From Cardinalis cardinalis (lineage: Eukaryota > Chordata > Aves > Passeriformes > Cardinalidae): 64,000 nucleotides of DNA. A program made the position numbers and the translations under genes. The stretch covers positions 1,214,721 through 1,278,720 of the forward strand of contig JACDOX010000080.1 of NCBI GenBank assembly GCA_014549065.1, given 5' to 3'. This document shows positions 51,901 to 61,020 of the stretch, piece by piece. The notes beneath the pieces were generated by a model, which was not told the origin of the DNA, ran no database searches, and saw only the letters and a program-made list of their open reading frames with translations. Numbering within the stretch: position 1 is the first letter of the stretch; the number at the start of each line of letters is the position of its first letter.

Positions 51901-54900
51901 AGCAATGTCTTCACACCTCCTCACANTAATGATGAGAGACAACTTCACCCTCACAGCCGTGACTGTAGGCTCACCCCTTCTGGGAGTGAGCAGTTTCTAC
52001 CCCACCCATTTGGTGACTATGAAATACAAGAGCCTGACTCCACTAACTGCACACACATTTCTCTAAGTGTTGCTTAAGGTTTAATTCTTTTGATTCCTGC
52101 CTGGCTGGTCAGTGCACAGAGAACCACAAAGCCTGGAAGAGGCACCTAGAGAGAAGCTGAAGTGGTGTGCACTTAGATACTCCACTTCCAGGAGTAGACT
52201 TCAAAGTAGATACATTTCAGCATTTGAAAATAACCATAAACTATTTTTTATCTATTGTTTTGCACTAACAGGGTTCTTTTAGAGCACTAACAGATGATCA
52301 CCAAAGAAACTGGCTTAGAGTTTAAAAGCATCCAACCAGCACAGACTGCCTTGCAAGGAACAACTGACAAAATCCTTCCCAGTGCCCTGCTTTGCCTTCT
52401 CAGACAGCTTATGAATAATGTTAAGGGAAGCCCTCTGAAGCTCCACAAGTTTTCATGCTCTCCTCCCAATATCCTACTTTCTTCACTTACAAAACAGTGG
52501 GTACCTATGGGGAGGGCAAGCTTCACTTTTCTTTAAAGCATGATCATAAATTGCAGTGGTCCCCCAAAGCAAAGACTTATTGCTAACCCCATAAAAATGG
52601 AAATTTGACTCAGAACAGTTAAAAAAGGGTTTTTGGCGATGTGAAGTTCCGGTTCTTGCTCAAAGGAATAGAAGGGTGGTATATTAATCTTACAATATGG
52701 CAGTACTGTAGAATTTCAAAAACCAAAATGATATATGCNGGAAAATGAGGAATTTCCACTGGGGACTCTAATTCATACATTATGGGAGAGATTAAAGAAT
52801 AATAAATTTTGGAAGGAAGTATTAATGGCTAGAGGGGGCACTGTGAACCTGGCATTCCCTGAAGCCTGCAACTTTGTATACCAAACACTAAAAATGATTT
52901 GTGCAGAACAAGAAAACATTAGCTGTTATTCTCACCATGACCAGTTACATACTGTACAGGGTAAGAACTCCTTTATAATTTAGAACTTCCTTTATAATTT
53001 AGAGATTAATAGATAGGATGATATTTGCCATTATGTGAAATGGCAACCATCTCTGGGAAGAAGAAAGGAGCACTCAGGTTATTTCCCTGCTCTCAGAGAA
53101 AGGCTGACCACAATGCTCCCGAACATCATTAGCGATGCTGCTGTGCACTCACAGGCAGCAGCTTTCAGCCCAAGCTCTTCACAAACAGAGCTGAAGTGCT
53201 CTGAGAGTGCAGCAAATGTCAGAGCTCTGCCCTGGGTTTGCAGCTCCTCCAGCCCTGCCCTTCTCTGGGGTCTGTTTGTTTCCTGCTGTTGATACTGGTA
53301 CCCTTTGACCTGCAGGCTGAAAACTCTTTCAGCCTTCACACTTGTCTGGTCTGGAGATAAAATTCTTGGCAAGAGAATTAAAACCTCAATTCAAAGCAAA
53401 TTAAAGGTGAAAAATATTCCTGCTTCTTTACTATATTAATTAGGAAATATCATATATCCATACATTTTCCACAGTGTTATTCCTACTGTGTCAGGAGGTC
53501 TCTTGGTGAACTGCACTGCGGAGACAGAAGTGGGAGGCAGGAACCAGCTCATGGTTCCCAGAATTAGCAAGACTGGCCTTCAGGAGGAGGCATGAAATGT
53601 AAGCTGGGGAGTTAAGGGACTCTTTCAGAGCCCACTGTCCATCTGACCAGAGCTCTTGCTCCTCCCAGTCTCGTACCTGCAATTAAGGCACTTTAAATAC
53701 AAAGAGCAGGAGATCTGCTGCAGGAAAACCTGGGTGAAAACATGGAATTGAAAACTCCCAAATCAGCCAGCACACACAGAGCTCTCCTGGTGCAGGCCAC
53801 TGTGCATCCTTACACAAATTTGCAGAGGTGCTGCACNTACCATGTGATACTGGGGTTACCTGACTTACTTTACTGAACGCTGCAGTAAATGGTTGCACAA
53901 AANCCTGTGTAAATACCAGAGACAAGCTACAGTTGCCCCTGAGGAGCTTTAACTTATGCACTGTCCCATAAAGCTTCCAGGTAGGGAAATGAGTAAAAAG
54001 TCTCAATGCTTTCTTATTCCATCAGCCCTTCATGGTGAAGAATTTTGCACTGAATGTTTCCATTGTTCAATACAGATGGGGGAAATAAGATTAGCCTGAG
54101 ATGGAATATCCCATTTTCTCAGGCAGTATGTTCTCTAGCCAACCCAAGCTTGCTGGTTTGGCAGAATTCAGAGCTCTCTGAAGACAGTGATTTTTTTGAA
54201 GGCTGACAAAGTTTCATTTGGCAAAAACACAGGCATTCCACTCCATCCCCCAGCCTCAGGTGTTGTATGTAGGGCTAATGTTCTGCCAGAGCACAAAAGA
54301 ACAGCCACATCAGAGCGTGTTCTGCCAAACAGCTGAATGGTGGCTTTGAACTGCTGCCTTCCCCTCCACAGTGAGGTGACCTGGTCCCTCATTTCTCCTC
54401 TCCCTAGCAGTGCAACATGCCATGGCAGGTATGTTCCAGAGCTCAAAAGTGCCAAGTGGCACTCAGGATGATTAGCTGCAGCCCTCACTCTGGAATCTTT
54501 AAGGATGAAAAACACAGCTTAGAGAAAAGGGTTGCAAAGCAATCCCTAAATGTGGTCTGACACACAGGGTAACTTGCAGAATATAACCCTTGACCCAAAG
54601 GTTAAAACATTGGTGGCTGAAGTTCCAGACAGAGCAAGTGGTGTGGGAAGCCCTGAAGGCAGCACAGCCAGTGTGACTGCAGGAGAGTACAGGAATTGTC
54701 TTGTCTGCCTGTGCTCTGCAGAGCCACATCTCTGATATTTCACATGCCCCAGCAGGTGGGAAGATGGGAGATCCCACCCAGAGGACATGGAGGCCCCTTC
54801 AGCCATGCCCTGCTGCCCCCTGGCACAGCACAGGCAGCTCTGGCTGACACCTGCACTGCTCAGGAGGGTGCAGAAGGAGCAGACACTGCCAGCATGGCAA

Positions 54901-57097
54901 AGGGAGGATGGAGAAAGCTGCTGCAGCCACTGCCAGCCCATCACTGGGAATAAAAGCTGGTGCCAGAGAGCTGGAGAAGAAAGCCCCAGTCGAGGTGGGG
55001 AGGGAGAACAATGAGNCAGGGCTGGCCCAGGATCCTTACTGCCTTCTCCAGCTGTGAGCTGAGATTCCCAAGTTACACAGAAGCAATCCCTGAGCCAGCA
55101 CTGCAAAATAATCCTGGAAATGCCGTGTGAAATCCTCTGCCTGGACTGCCTGTGCCCTGGGCTGTGCACACTGAACTCCATGGCTGCTCTGGGGTGTCTC
55201 AGGCACTCTGACTAGGGTCCCAAGGGATGACAGACTACCACAGACTGCTGTAGAACACAGGGAATTTCTCCTGTCCAGCTCCTGCCTCATTCCACAGAAA
55301 CTACTTGTTCAAATACTGTCACCCTAATTTAGGTTCTGAAAACATGCACTCAGGGCACCTACCAAGACATTGTATGCAATATATAATACAGGGCACAAGA
55401 AACATTACCTCTGGTTCTTTCAGATGATCTCCAGGAACTGGAAATTTATTCTGCAAATTCACTATAAATGTTTAAATATAATATAACTGCACCTGACTCA
55501 ATAAGTGAAGCAATCCATGTTTTCTTATTTGCTCAATGTCTTTTTTATCAGTGAAAAGCACAAATCCCTCTAATCATGTAACCTAAGTGCAGAAATCAAT
55601 CCTGAAGATTGGGAGTCTACTTTGTTGCAAGTGTGGGCAGCATTTTACAGGAAGCCATGAATAATGAGTAATTCTGTTAACCTGGATGTTGAAGGGAATA
55701 CCTTGAACAGAAGAATTTTTAGACCAACCTCCACAGCACTAAAATTTCAGCCTCCNTACAGTGTGCACAACACTCTTCAGTTCCAAACGTAACCCGCAAG
55801 GAACACATGCATAAATTATAATCTATCCACTGGGGAAACCTCTGAAATACTACAAAAAGGAGGGAAATGCATTTTAGGGGTCAGTCTGCTCAACTGTCTG
55901 CTTTTAAATACAATTTCATATCAGGAATAATTAATGGCTTTACTGTAGTTAGTGCTTAGATATTATAAAGTGGAAAAAACCAAAACNATTTTCTACATGC
56001 TTTCACTACTCTGTAGAGAAAAGAAGGGATTATAATTTGAAAATGTCTAACAGCTTTTAAAGTATCTGTGCCTTAAATTCTAAGGAGTATGACCAACATA
56101 AAAATACTTGAAATCTAAGGAGTATGACCAACANAAAGATACTGTGCAAACTTTGTATTCCAACAGATCCACAATAATTAAGCTAAGATGCCCAAGGAAT
56201 ACTAACACAGCACTAAGGCAGAAAGTTTTGTCTCCTCTGGAATATTACATTAAAGCAGGAGACATTCTGCACTCCACTGAAAGGGCTGGTGAATCACAGG
56301 AAAGGAGCTNTGTCTTTTCCAGAAAAAAAACCAGGTCCAGCACTTACATAATAAAATGTGATCCAAGCAGATGAAACTGCTGTTATCCCTGAAGCACAGA
56401 GCTGCCCAGCAGACACCCTGGGCAGCAGAGTGCTCCTCACCACGGCCACATGGCACTCAGACATGCAAGCAGGATGCCCACACTGCCCTTTCCTCCTTGC
56501 CTGGCACCAGTGTTGCCCTGCCCAACACTGGCAGCTTTAGGGAACTGGTGAGAGCATAGCCTCCAGGCAAGGCAAGCACCACAGCTGATGCAGGGGTCCT
56601 CTCCAAACCACAGAAATGCAAGTGGCCAAAGACTAAAACTGTTTTTCGATGTTCTTCCCAATTCCCCTGCTTTTACCTGTGAGTGATTATCCTTTGGCCA
56701 ACCTTCAATTGGCTGCTGCTCTCCAGTGTTTGATGGATGTGACCATGAGGACACTGGGAAGGTACATCGTAGCCACTTCTTTGGCTCTGTCTAGAACCTG
56801 CTCCCAAATACAACAGCTCCTGCCACTCGAGAGCAGATGCAGCAATGAATCCCTGCAGGAGTGAAGGAGCTCAGTGGGATCCCCCTGTGCAGGATCAGCT
56901 GTGCTCTCACCTCGTGCAGGTCGCAGCTCAGAGATGTTCTCGGTGCCTTCGTCGTCCGAGTCTTCAGTGGCCACCACCTTGTACCTCTTGCTGCTCTGCT
57001 TGTTCAGCACGTGTGGGACCTGCAGGGCAGCCTCTCTCTCTGCAGCCAGGTCCAAGTCCTGCTGAGCAAGGTGGGCCCTCAGCTGCCTGATTTCAAA
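39179..57097 (-). CDS. TMEM266: Transmembrane protein 266, C-terminal part (last three exons)
   Basis: TMEM266 is a plasma-membrane protein with an S1–S4 voltage-sensor domain like that of the Hv1 proton channel but no known conduction; it dimerises through a cytoplasmic coiled coil and is studied in cerebellar neurons. Only the part after the sensor is present. Minus-strand exons 57097–56911, 47339–47289 and 39738–39179 join in phase (798 bases, 265 residues plus stop TAG). The sequence begins FEIRQLRAHLAQQDLDLAAE, the conserved coiled-coil end, continues through DDMNNYVSRYYNEPSSDSGV, and ends RVPEA as I recall for human. The gene is tail-to-tail with ETFA, as in human. Exons for the N terminus and membrane segments lie beyond 64000. 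Confidence 0.9.
40724..40870 (-). mobile_element. CR1 LINE 3' fragment
   Basis: The + strand reads CACAGAATCACCAGGCTGGG, then GACCTTCAAGATCATCGGGT and CACCACCTCCCTGGGCAGAC, the antisense CR1 3' end. It interrupts the TA/CA-rich array, which resumes directly on both sides, so it inserted into existing satellite DNA. Confidence 0.85.
41404..41472. repeat. (CA)n(TA)n microsatellite
   Basis: A run of CA dinucleotides passes into TA runs, then CA and TA again, over about 65 bases inside the larger satellite block. Confidence 0.9.
42551..42574. repeat. (CA)12 microsatellite
   Basis: Uninterrupted CA dinucleotides, followed by an ATGCGTGCGCAT palindrome; both are alternating purine-pyrimidine sequence that can adopt Z-DNA. 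Confidence 0.9.
42872..42932. repeat. (TA)n(GA)n compound microsatellite
   Basis: About nine TA units pass directly into about 21 AG units with no interruption, then a CA run. The uninterrupted GA tract is the purest simple repeat in the window. Confidence 0.95.
43577..43600. repeat. (TATG)n tetranucleotide repeat
   Basis: About six tandem TATG/TGTA units inside the larger satellite block. Confidence 0.85.
45013..45480 (-). mobile_element. CR1-related fragment and GC-rich insert
   Basis: From 45013 the + strand reads ATAGAGTCACCAAATGGTTT, GGGTTGGGAGGGACCTTCC and GCCATGGCAGGGACACC, the antisense CR1 3' end. The GC-rich sequence continues to about 45480 but beyond about 45190 I cannot assign it; it includes a short TGATGC hexamer repeat (45231–45250). 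The insert breaks the TA/CA-rich array on both sides. Confidence 0.7.
46370..46830. repeat. 51-bp GC-rich minisatellite containing an assembly gap
   Basis: The phrase TGCAGAGCCC recurs at 46391 and 46442 (51-base spacing) and again at 46790 after the gap. A unit carries GGCTGTGCAGAGCCCCCAGC and GGGCAGGAACCCCCTGTGC segments. Because 51 is a multiple of three, every frame stays open through it; these frames are not genes. The gap is 46486–46765 (280 Ns), and the 17 bases before it are repeated right after it, so the copy number is unknown. Confidence 0.9.
47289..47339 (-). CDS. TMEM266: TMEM266 penultimate exon (51 bases)
   Basis: A short minus-strand exon with acceptor GTTCTTTCAG and donor GTGAGT. 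It completes a split Glu codon, encodes DDMNNYVSRYYNEPSS, and passes one base to the Asp codon of the last exon. It resembles the human DDMNSYISQYYN segment of the cytoplasmic tail. Phase fits both neighbours. Confidence 0.92.
49818..49916 (-). mobile_element. CR1 LINE 3' fragment
   Basis: The + strand reads GAATCACAGAAACTCTTCTG, TTGGAAAAGCCCTTTGAGTC and ACTAAGCCATGTCCCTCTGT followed by GCCACATCCA, a close match to the antisense CR1 3' end as I know it from chicken. Confidence 0.85.
50107..50150. repeat. 22-bp tandem duplication
   Basis: A GAGCAGGGGAAGGAAG-type purine-rich unit occurs twice in tandem. Confidence 0.8.
56081..56140. repeat. 35-bp tandem duplication
   Basis: The phrase TAAGGAGTATGACCAACA occurs at 56081 and 56116, a 35-base period. 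Confidence 0.8.
56911..57097 (-). CDS. TMEM266: TMEM266 coiled-coil-end exon
   Basis: A 187-base minus-strand exon with acceptor TTTTTTCCTCTAG and donor GTGAGA. It encodes 62 residues beginning FEIRQLRAHLAQQDLDLAAE, the heptad-like end of the coiled coil that in human follows the S4 segment, then EREAALQVPHVLNKQSSKRY and an acidic ATEDSDDEGTE stretch. The preceding coiled-coil and voltage-sensor exons were searched for on the minus strand to 64000 and not found. Confidence 0.93.
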
Positions 57098-59305
57098 CTA
57101 GAGGAAAAAACAACACCACAAACCGATGTCATGTGAGCACAGCCAGAAGCTGAAATGCTGCAGCTGGGACCTGTTACTCATCCCTGAACACTGCAGGTCT
57201 GGAAAAACAAACAGTGGGCTTTAGCCAGGACACGAGTCCAAGCTGGTGCTGCTCTCCCAGAGCCCAGGTGAGCTGGACCATTGCTCACATATCTAAAGAC
57301 AATGACTGCCTCATGCTGCTCCTCTGTTTTGCACAGCTGTGTCCTGANGGTAATTTTGGACAATTTTAACAATTCTTACTTGCAAACCTTATGTAACCCT
57401 TATAGCAAGAGACCACTTTTAACAGGCATTTTAGGGAGTTAGGTTCATGACAAATATCCCTGACCAGACTTTGTAATGAGGCTTCCAGTGGAGGGGAGGT
57501 TCTCCGAGCAGCACCCAGAATGGTCCTNCCTCACTAACCAGACAAGGGGAGGATACTACAGCCCTCTTCTGACTTGAAATCTTCTGTACTCAGCAGTGTG
57601 CAGAAAACCCTGGNGAAGGTTACCACTTTTCTGGCCATTCCTCTCAAACATGTTAAAGAACTTCTGCAGCCACAAGGGGATTTGCTCATGACTGGTGTTA
57701 CAAAGCAGACACCTGAAAAAAGAAGCTACCAGGTACAATCTGACTGAGGGATACAGCAGATTTTGGTTTTGATGGCCAGTATCTTCTACAATGCAAAAAG
57801 GAAAACACTTTTTTTGGAGAGGCTGCAGAGACCCTTTAAACCCTTATACAAGCAGGAAAAAACTCCCTGTGCCACACAGCACAGCTGTGGGCTGCAAGGA
57901 AGAGTTTCTCTTTAAAAGAGTAACTCTTTAAAATCAGTAGTACAGCANTGACCAATCATGTCTAATTCTAGAGCTGGAGAGGGAAACACAAATGAGGTAA
58001 CAGGCAAACACTCAAATGTGGCATTGCTGAGCCTCCCCTGGCTCAGGGCCTGCAGAGCCACGGCAGAGCAGGAGGACATGGCAGTGCCGCTCATGGAATT
58101 GGCACCTCTGTGCTGGAAAACTGGTGTGGAACAGCCCTGGCTGAGTGCACCTGGCTGTGCCTCACCCTCAGATGTGACTCAGATCTGCTTCACTGGCAGA
58201 TTTTGGAAGCCATCACCACACCCCATTTGTTCCCCTGCAGTCAGACGTGGTGCAAACACTGGGGATGGAAAACCAGACAATTTCCACAGATTCAGGAAAG
58301 GAAACGGGATTCCAGTTTGCCACACCTGGACACTTTCTGCTTTCCAGAGCAGCTGGGAAGGACCTACACTAACTGGAAGGCCTATTACAAGACTTAAATC
58401 TAGAAAGCCAAAGGGCAGCTCAAGCTTTCCAGATCCCATTAAAGCAGCTAATCCAGGGCTCTAACAAAGCACACAGCTTTTCCTCCATCTGCAATCCAGC
58501 TGCAATCAGCTGGCTGCAAGTGCTCACTGCTTTTAACCAAAGGTCTTCTGGCAGCAGCAGTCAGGAGTCAGGTGGAATCAGCAAATGTCAAAATACTGCC
58601 CTGCTCCCCGATTTCCTGCAGTGAAGCCTCCACAGCAGATTCTTGTTATTGTGCTAACCTACTGCTAGGAAGAACTGGCTCTGCTAACTCCGTTCCCAGC
58701 CAGCCTGAAGCATCCTGAAGCTCAAAGTGCTTGTGCCAGTATGAACATAGGGAATTCCAGGTTTTATCCTTTACTTGAACAAAACAAGGAATCGCAAGGA
58801 ATACCTTACATTCCACTTTTAANGAGAGAAATATACCCTTTCAGACACTCCTTTGTTTTAATGGAAGAAATGCACTCAAACAAATTAGCCAAAAAAGATA
58901 TTCGGAGATTTTTTTTCATGTTGTCTAGCTCAAATGTAATTTCTATTTTTCTACATTTCACCCTCCAAAAACATTCACATGGGTCAGAAAAAGAAATAAC
59001 CATCATTAAAATGCTTAATTCTGGCCTAGAGGTTTGGTACGATTTCCTTTTTTCATGCAAGACAAAAAATCTGGCAGGTGTTTTTTAACACAGACAGAAC
59101 TACCTAAAAGTCAGCTCAATAACTANGTCTGAATCAGATCCAATTTAAGGAGCTTCGGCATTTACAAAGGTTTGCTGAGCATTGTAACAACCAGAAGCCT
59201 GAACGCAGCACTGCGTTATACAGGTGTGAAGGAGAAACGGGGAGAGCCCAGACTCCTCCTGCGCCCTCACAGCTCCTGGGACGGAGTGAGCATTTCCAAA
59301 CAGCA

Positions 59306-59360
59306 CAGGTTACTGCCAGGTTATTGCCAGGTTATTACCAGGTTATTACCAGGTTCCTGC
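59306..59360. repeat. 11-bp tandem repeat, five copies
   Basis: The unit CAGGTTATTRC is repeated five times without interruption and abuts the GC-rich island. Confidence 0.9.
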
Positions 59361-59520
59361 CCGCCCTCAGCCGGCAGGGCCGGGCCGCGGTTCCGGGCAC
59401 ACCCGTGAGGGCCGCGCTCGGCTCCGGCCCCGGGGACCGGGCCCNCCGCGCGGCGCTGCTGCCACCTGCCGAGCGCAGCGGGAACTGCAGTCGCGCCACC
59501 AGCCGCGGGCAGACCGGGCG
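59361..59520. promoter_or_regulatory. Intronic GC-rich CpG island
   Basis: About 160 bases of CpG-dense sequence with GGGCCGCGG and GCCCCGGGG runs, in an otherwise AT-rich intron and flanked by tandem repeats. It could be an alternative TMEM266 promoter or simply a GC-rich repeat remnant. No CCAAT or TATA box was identified. Confidence 0.35.
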
Positions 59521-59755
59521 TGAGTCACAGCGGGCACAGGAACGGGACACAGCGGGCACTGCGACACAGCGGGCATGAGCTACACCGGGTACAGGAACGG
59601 GACACAGCGGGCACTGCGACACAGCGGGCATGAGCTACACCGGGCACAGGAACAGGACACAGCGGGCACTGCGACACAGCGGGCGTGAGTTACACCGGGT
59701 ACAGGAAAGGGACACAGCGGGCACGGGACACAGCGGGCACTGCGACACACTGGGC
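59520..59755. repeat. 55-bp minisatellite, about four copies
   Basis: TGAG at 59521, 59576, 59631 and 59686 marks an exact 55-base period. Each unit includes ACAGGAACGGGACACAGCGG and GCACTGCGACACAGCGGGC. The last copy is rearranged, with an internal repeat of GGGACACAGCGGGCAC. Confidence 0.92.
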
Positions 59756-59760
59756 ACAGA

Positions 59761-59990
59761 CAACATCGTCACAGACATCGAACTGGGCTCCAGTGTCAGC
59801 CTGTCACAGCCATCGGACTGGGGCAACGCTGTCAACCTGTCACAGGCACTGAACTGGGCATTGGGGTCACCCTGTCACAGACACCAAATCTGGGTGCCAG
59901 TGTNACCCTGTCACAGATACCAAATCTGGGTGCCAGTGTCACCCCATCACAGACATGAATCCGGGTACCGATGGCCTCTGTCACAGACGA
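59761..59990. repeat. 35–36-bp minisatellite, about six degenerate copies
   Basis: CCTGTCACAG recurs at 59800, 59836, 59871 and 59907 (spacing 35–36), with degenerate copies on both sides. Units carry AAATCTGGGTGCCAGTGT. The array directly follows the unrelated 55-bp array. Confidence 0.88.
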
Positions 59991-60794
59991 GAAACAGTTT
60001 TTGTTCATAAGAGATCTACAGAGAGGATTGGTTGTGTAGGAATTGCCTCCTAAGCATTATCCCAGGATCCTGCAGGTGCTGGAATCCAGTGTCAGCNCCC
60101 TAAGCCAAAAGTTAAGTCCAAGGGCTTGTTCCTTACAGGTGAAATGCAGTAAGAGGCTGCATGAGCAAATTAGGCTGTAGGTGCTTCTATCTACTGGAGA
60201 TTATANTGCACACTGACCTCGGGCAGTTCTAATGTGTACAAGAGCTAATGAGATTGCTCTGACTGCATTCAGGCAGTCCAGAGCAGCTAAAGTAAATCAT
60301 TAGGAGGTATGTATAACAGTCTTTTTAAGGTAAAATTCTGGGCCAAAGTAACATGTTGAATTTCTATTTGCAGTAGGAGCTGATGTAGTGATCTGAGCAG
60401 ACACCTGNAGCAGCACAGCTGGACTGAGGAAACCACGGTCTGTACTTCAGGTACACCATCCTCTCCTCAGCCTGTAGGGCAGGAGCACACTGTACATATC
60501 ATCAGATGACAAAAAAAAAAAGGCATATAAACTTCAACACATGCTTTGATTTGCTTAAATTAACTCATAGGTATCAGCTCTGTGGAAGAACCTTGCAAAT
60601 CTCAAAGAGAGCCAGTGAGCAAAGAAATGCTCTTGTGTAGAAGATAACTTGTGACCAAGGAGACAAAGGTAAAGCACCTCCTGACACCCAGGACATTCAC
60701 GTTCCTTAACTACACCTACTTTGGTAGCTTCTGGTGGGTATTCACCACTAAGTTCCAACGTACTCTGTAATGGAGAAAGTATTTTTGAAAACTT

Positions 60795-61020
60795 CACAGA
60801 ATCCCAGCATAATCTAAGCTGCAATGGAACTGGGAGGGCCATNCAATCCAACACCTTGCTTAAAGCAGCTCCATTCAGCTCAGGTTGCTGAAAGCCTGTC
60901 CTCTCAAATTCTGCCTATCTCCAGGCTGTGTGTACACAGCACCACCTCCCTGGCAAGATGCTCCAGTNCTTGCCCATTCTCACAATGAAAATGGTTGTTC
61001 TTGGATTTCACAGGAAGTTT
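60795..61020 (-). mobile_element. CR1 LINE 3' fragment
   Basis: The + strand reads CACAGAATCCCAGCATAATC, GGAACTGGGAGGGCC, CAATCCAACACCTTGC, GCACCACCTCCCTGGCAAG and ATGCTCCAGT, the ordered landmarks of an antisense CR1 3' end. It is more diverged than the fragment at 49818. Confidence 0.8.

Larger units (their letters stand above)
47340..56910 (-). other. TMEM266 intron between the last-but-two and penultimate exons
   Basis: A 9.6-kb intron. It contains one CR1 fragment (49818–49916) and short duplications (50107–50150, 56081–56140). Long open frames at 50243–50884 (+, 213 codons) and 54546–55181 (−, 211 codons) have no recognised family and lie in compositionally biased patches. No other gene or RNA is seen. 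Confidence 0.8.

Noticed and set aside
54546..55181. 211-codon open frame on the minus strand
   Set aside because: Cys/Ser/Leu-rich composition with no recognisable domain; overlapping frames on the other strand are equally open, as expected in CTG/CAG-rich DNA.
59520..59990. Regular direct repeats that might suggest a CRISPR array
   Set aside because: Whole units, including the would-be spacers, are repeated, and the locus is in a bird nuclear gene intron; these are minisatellites.
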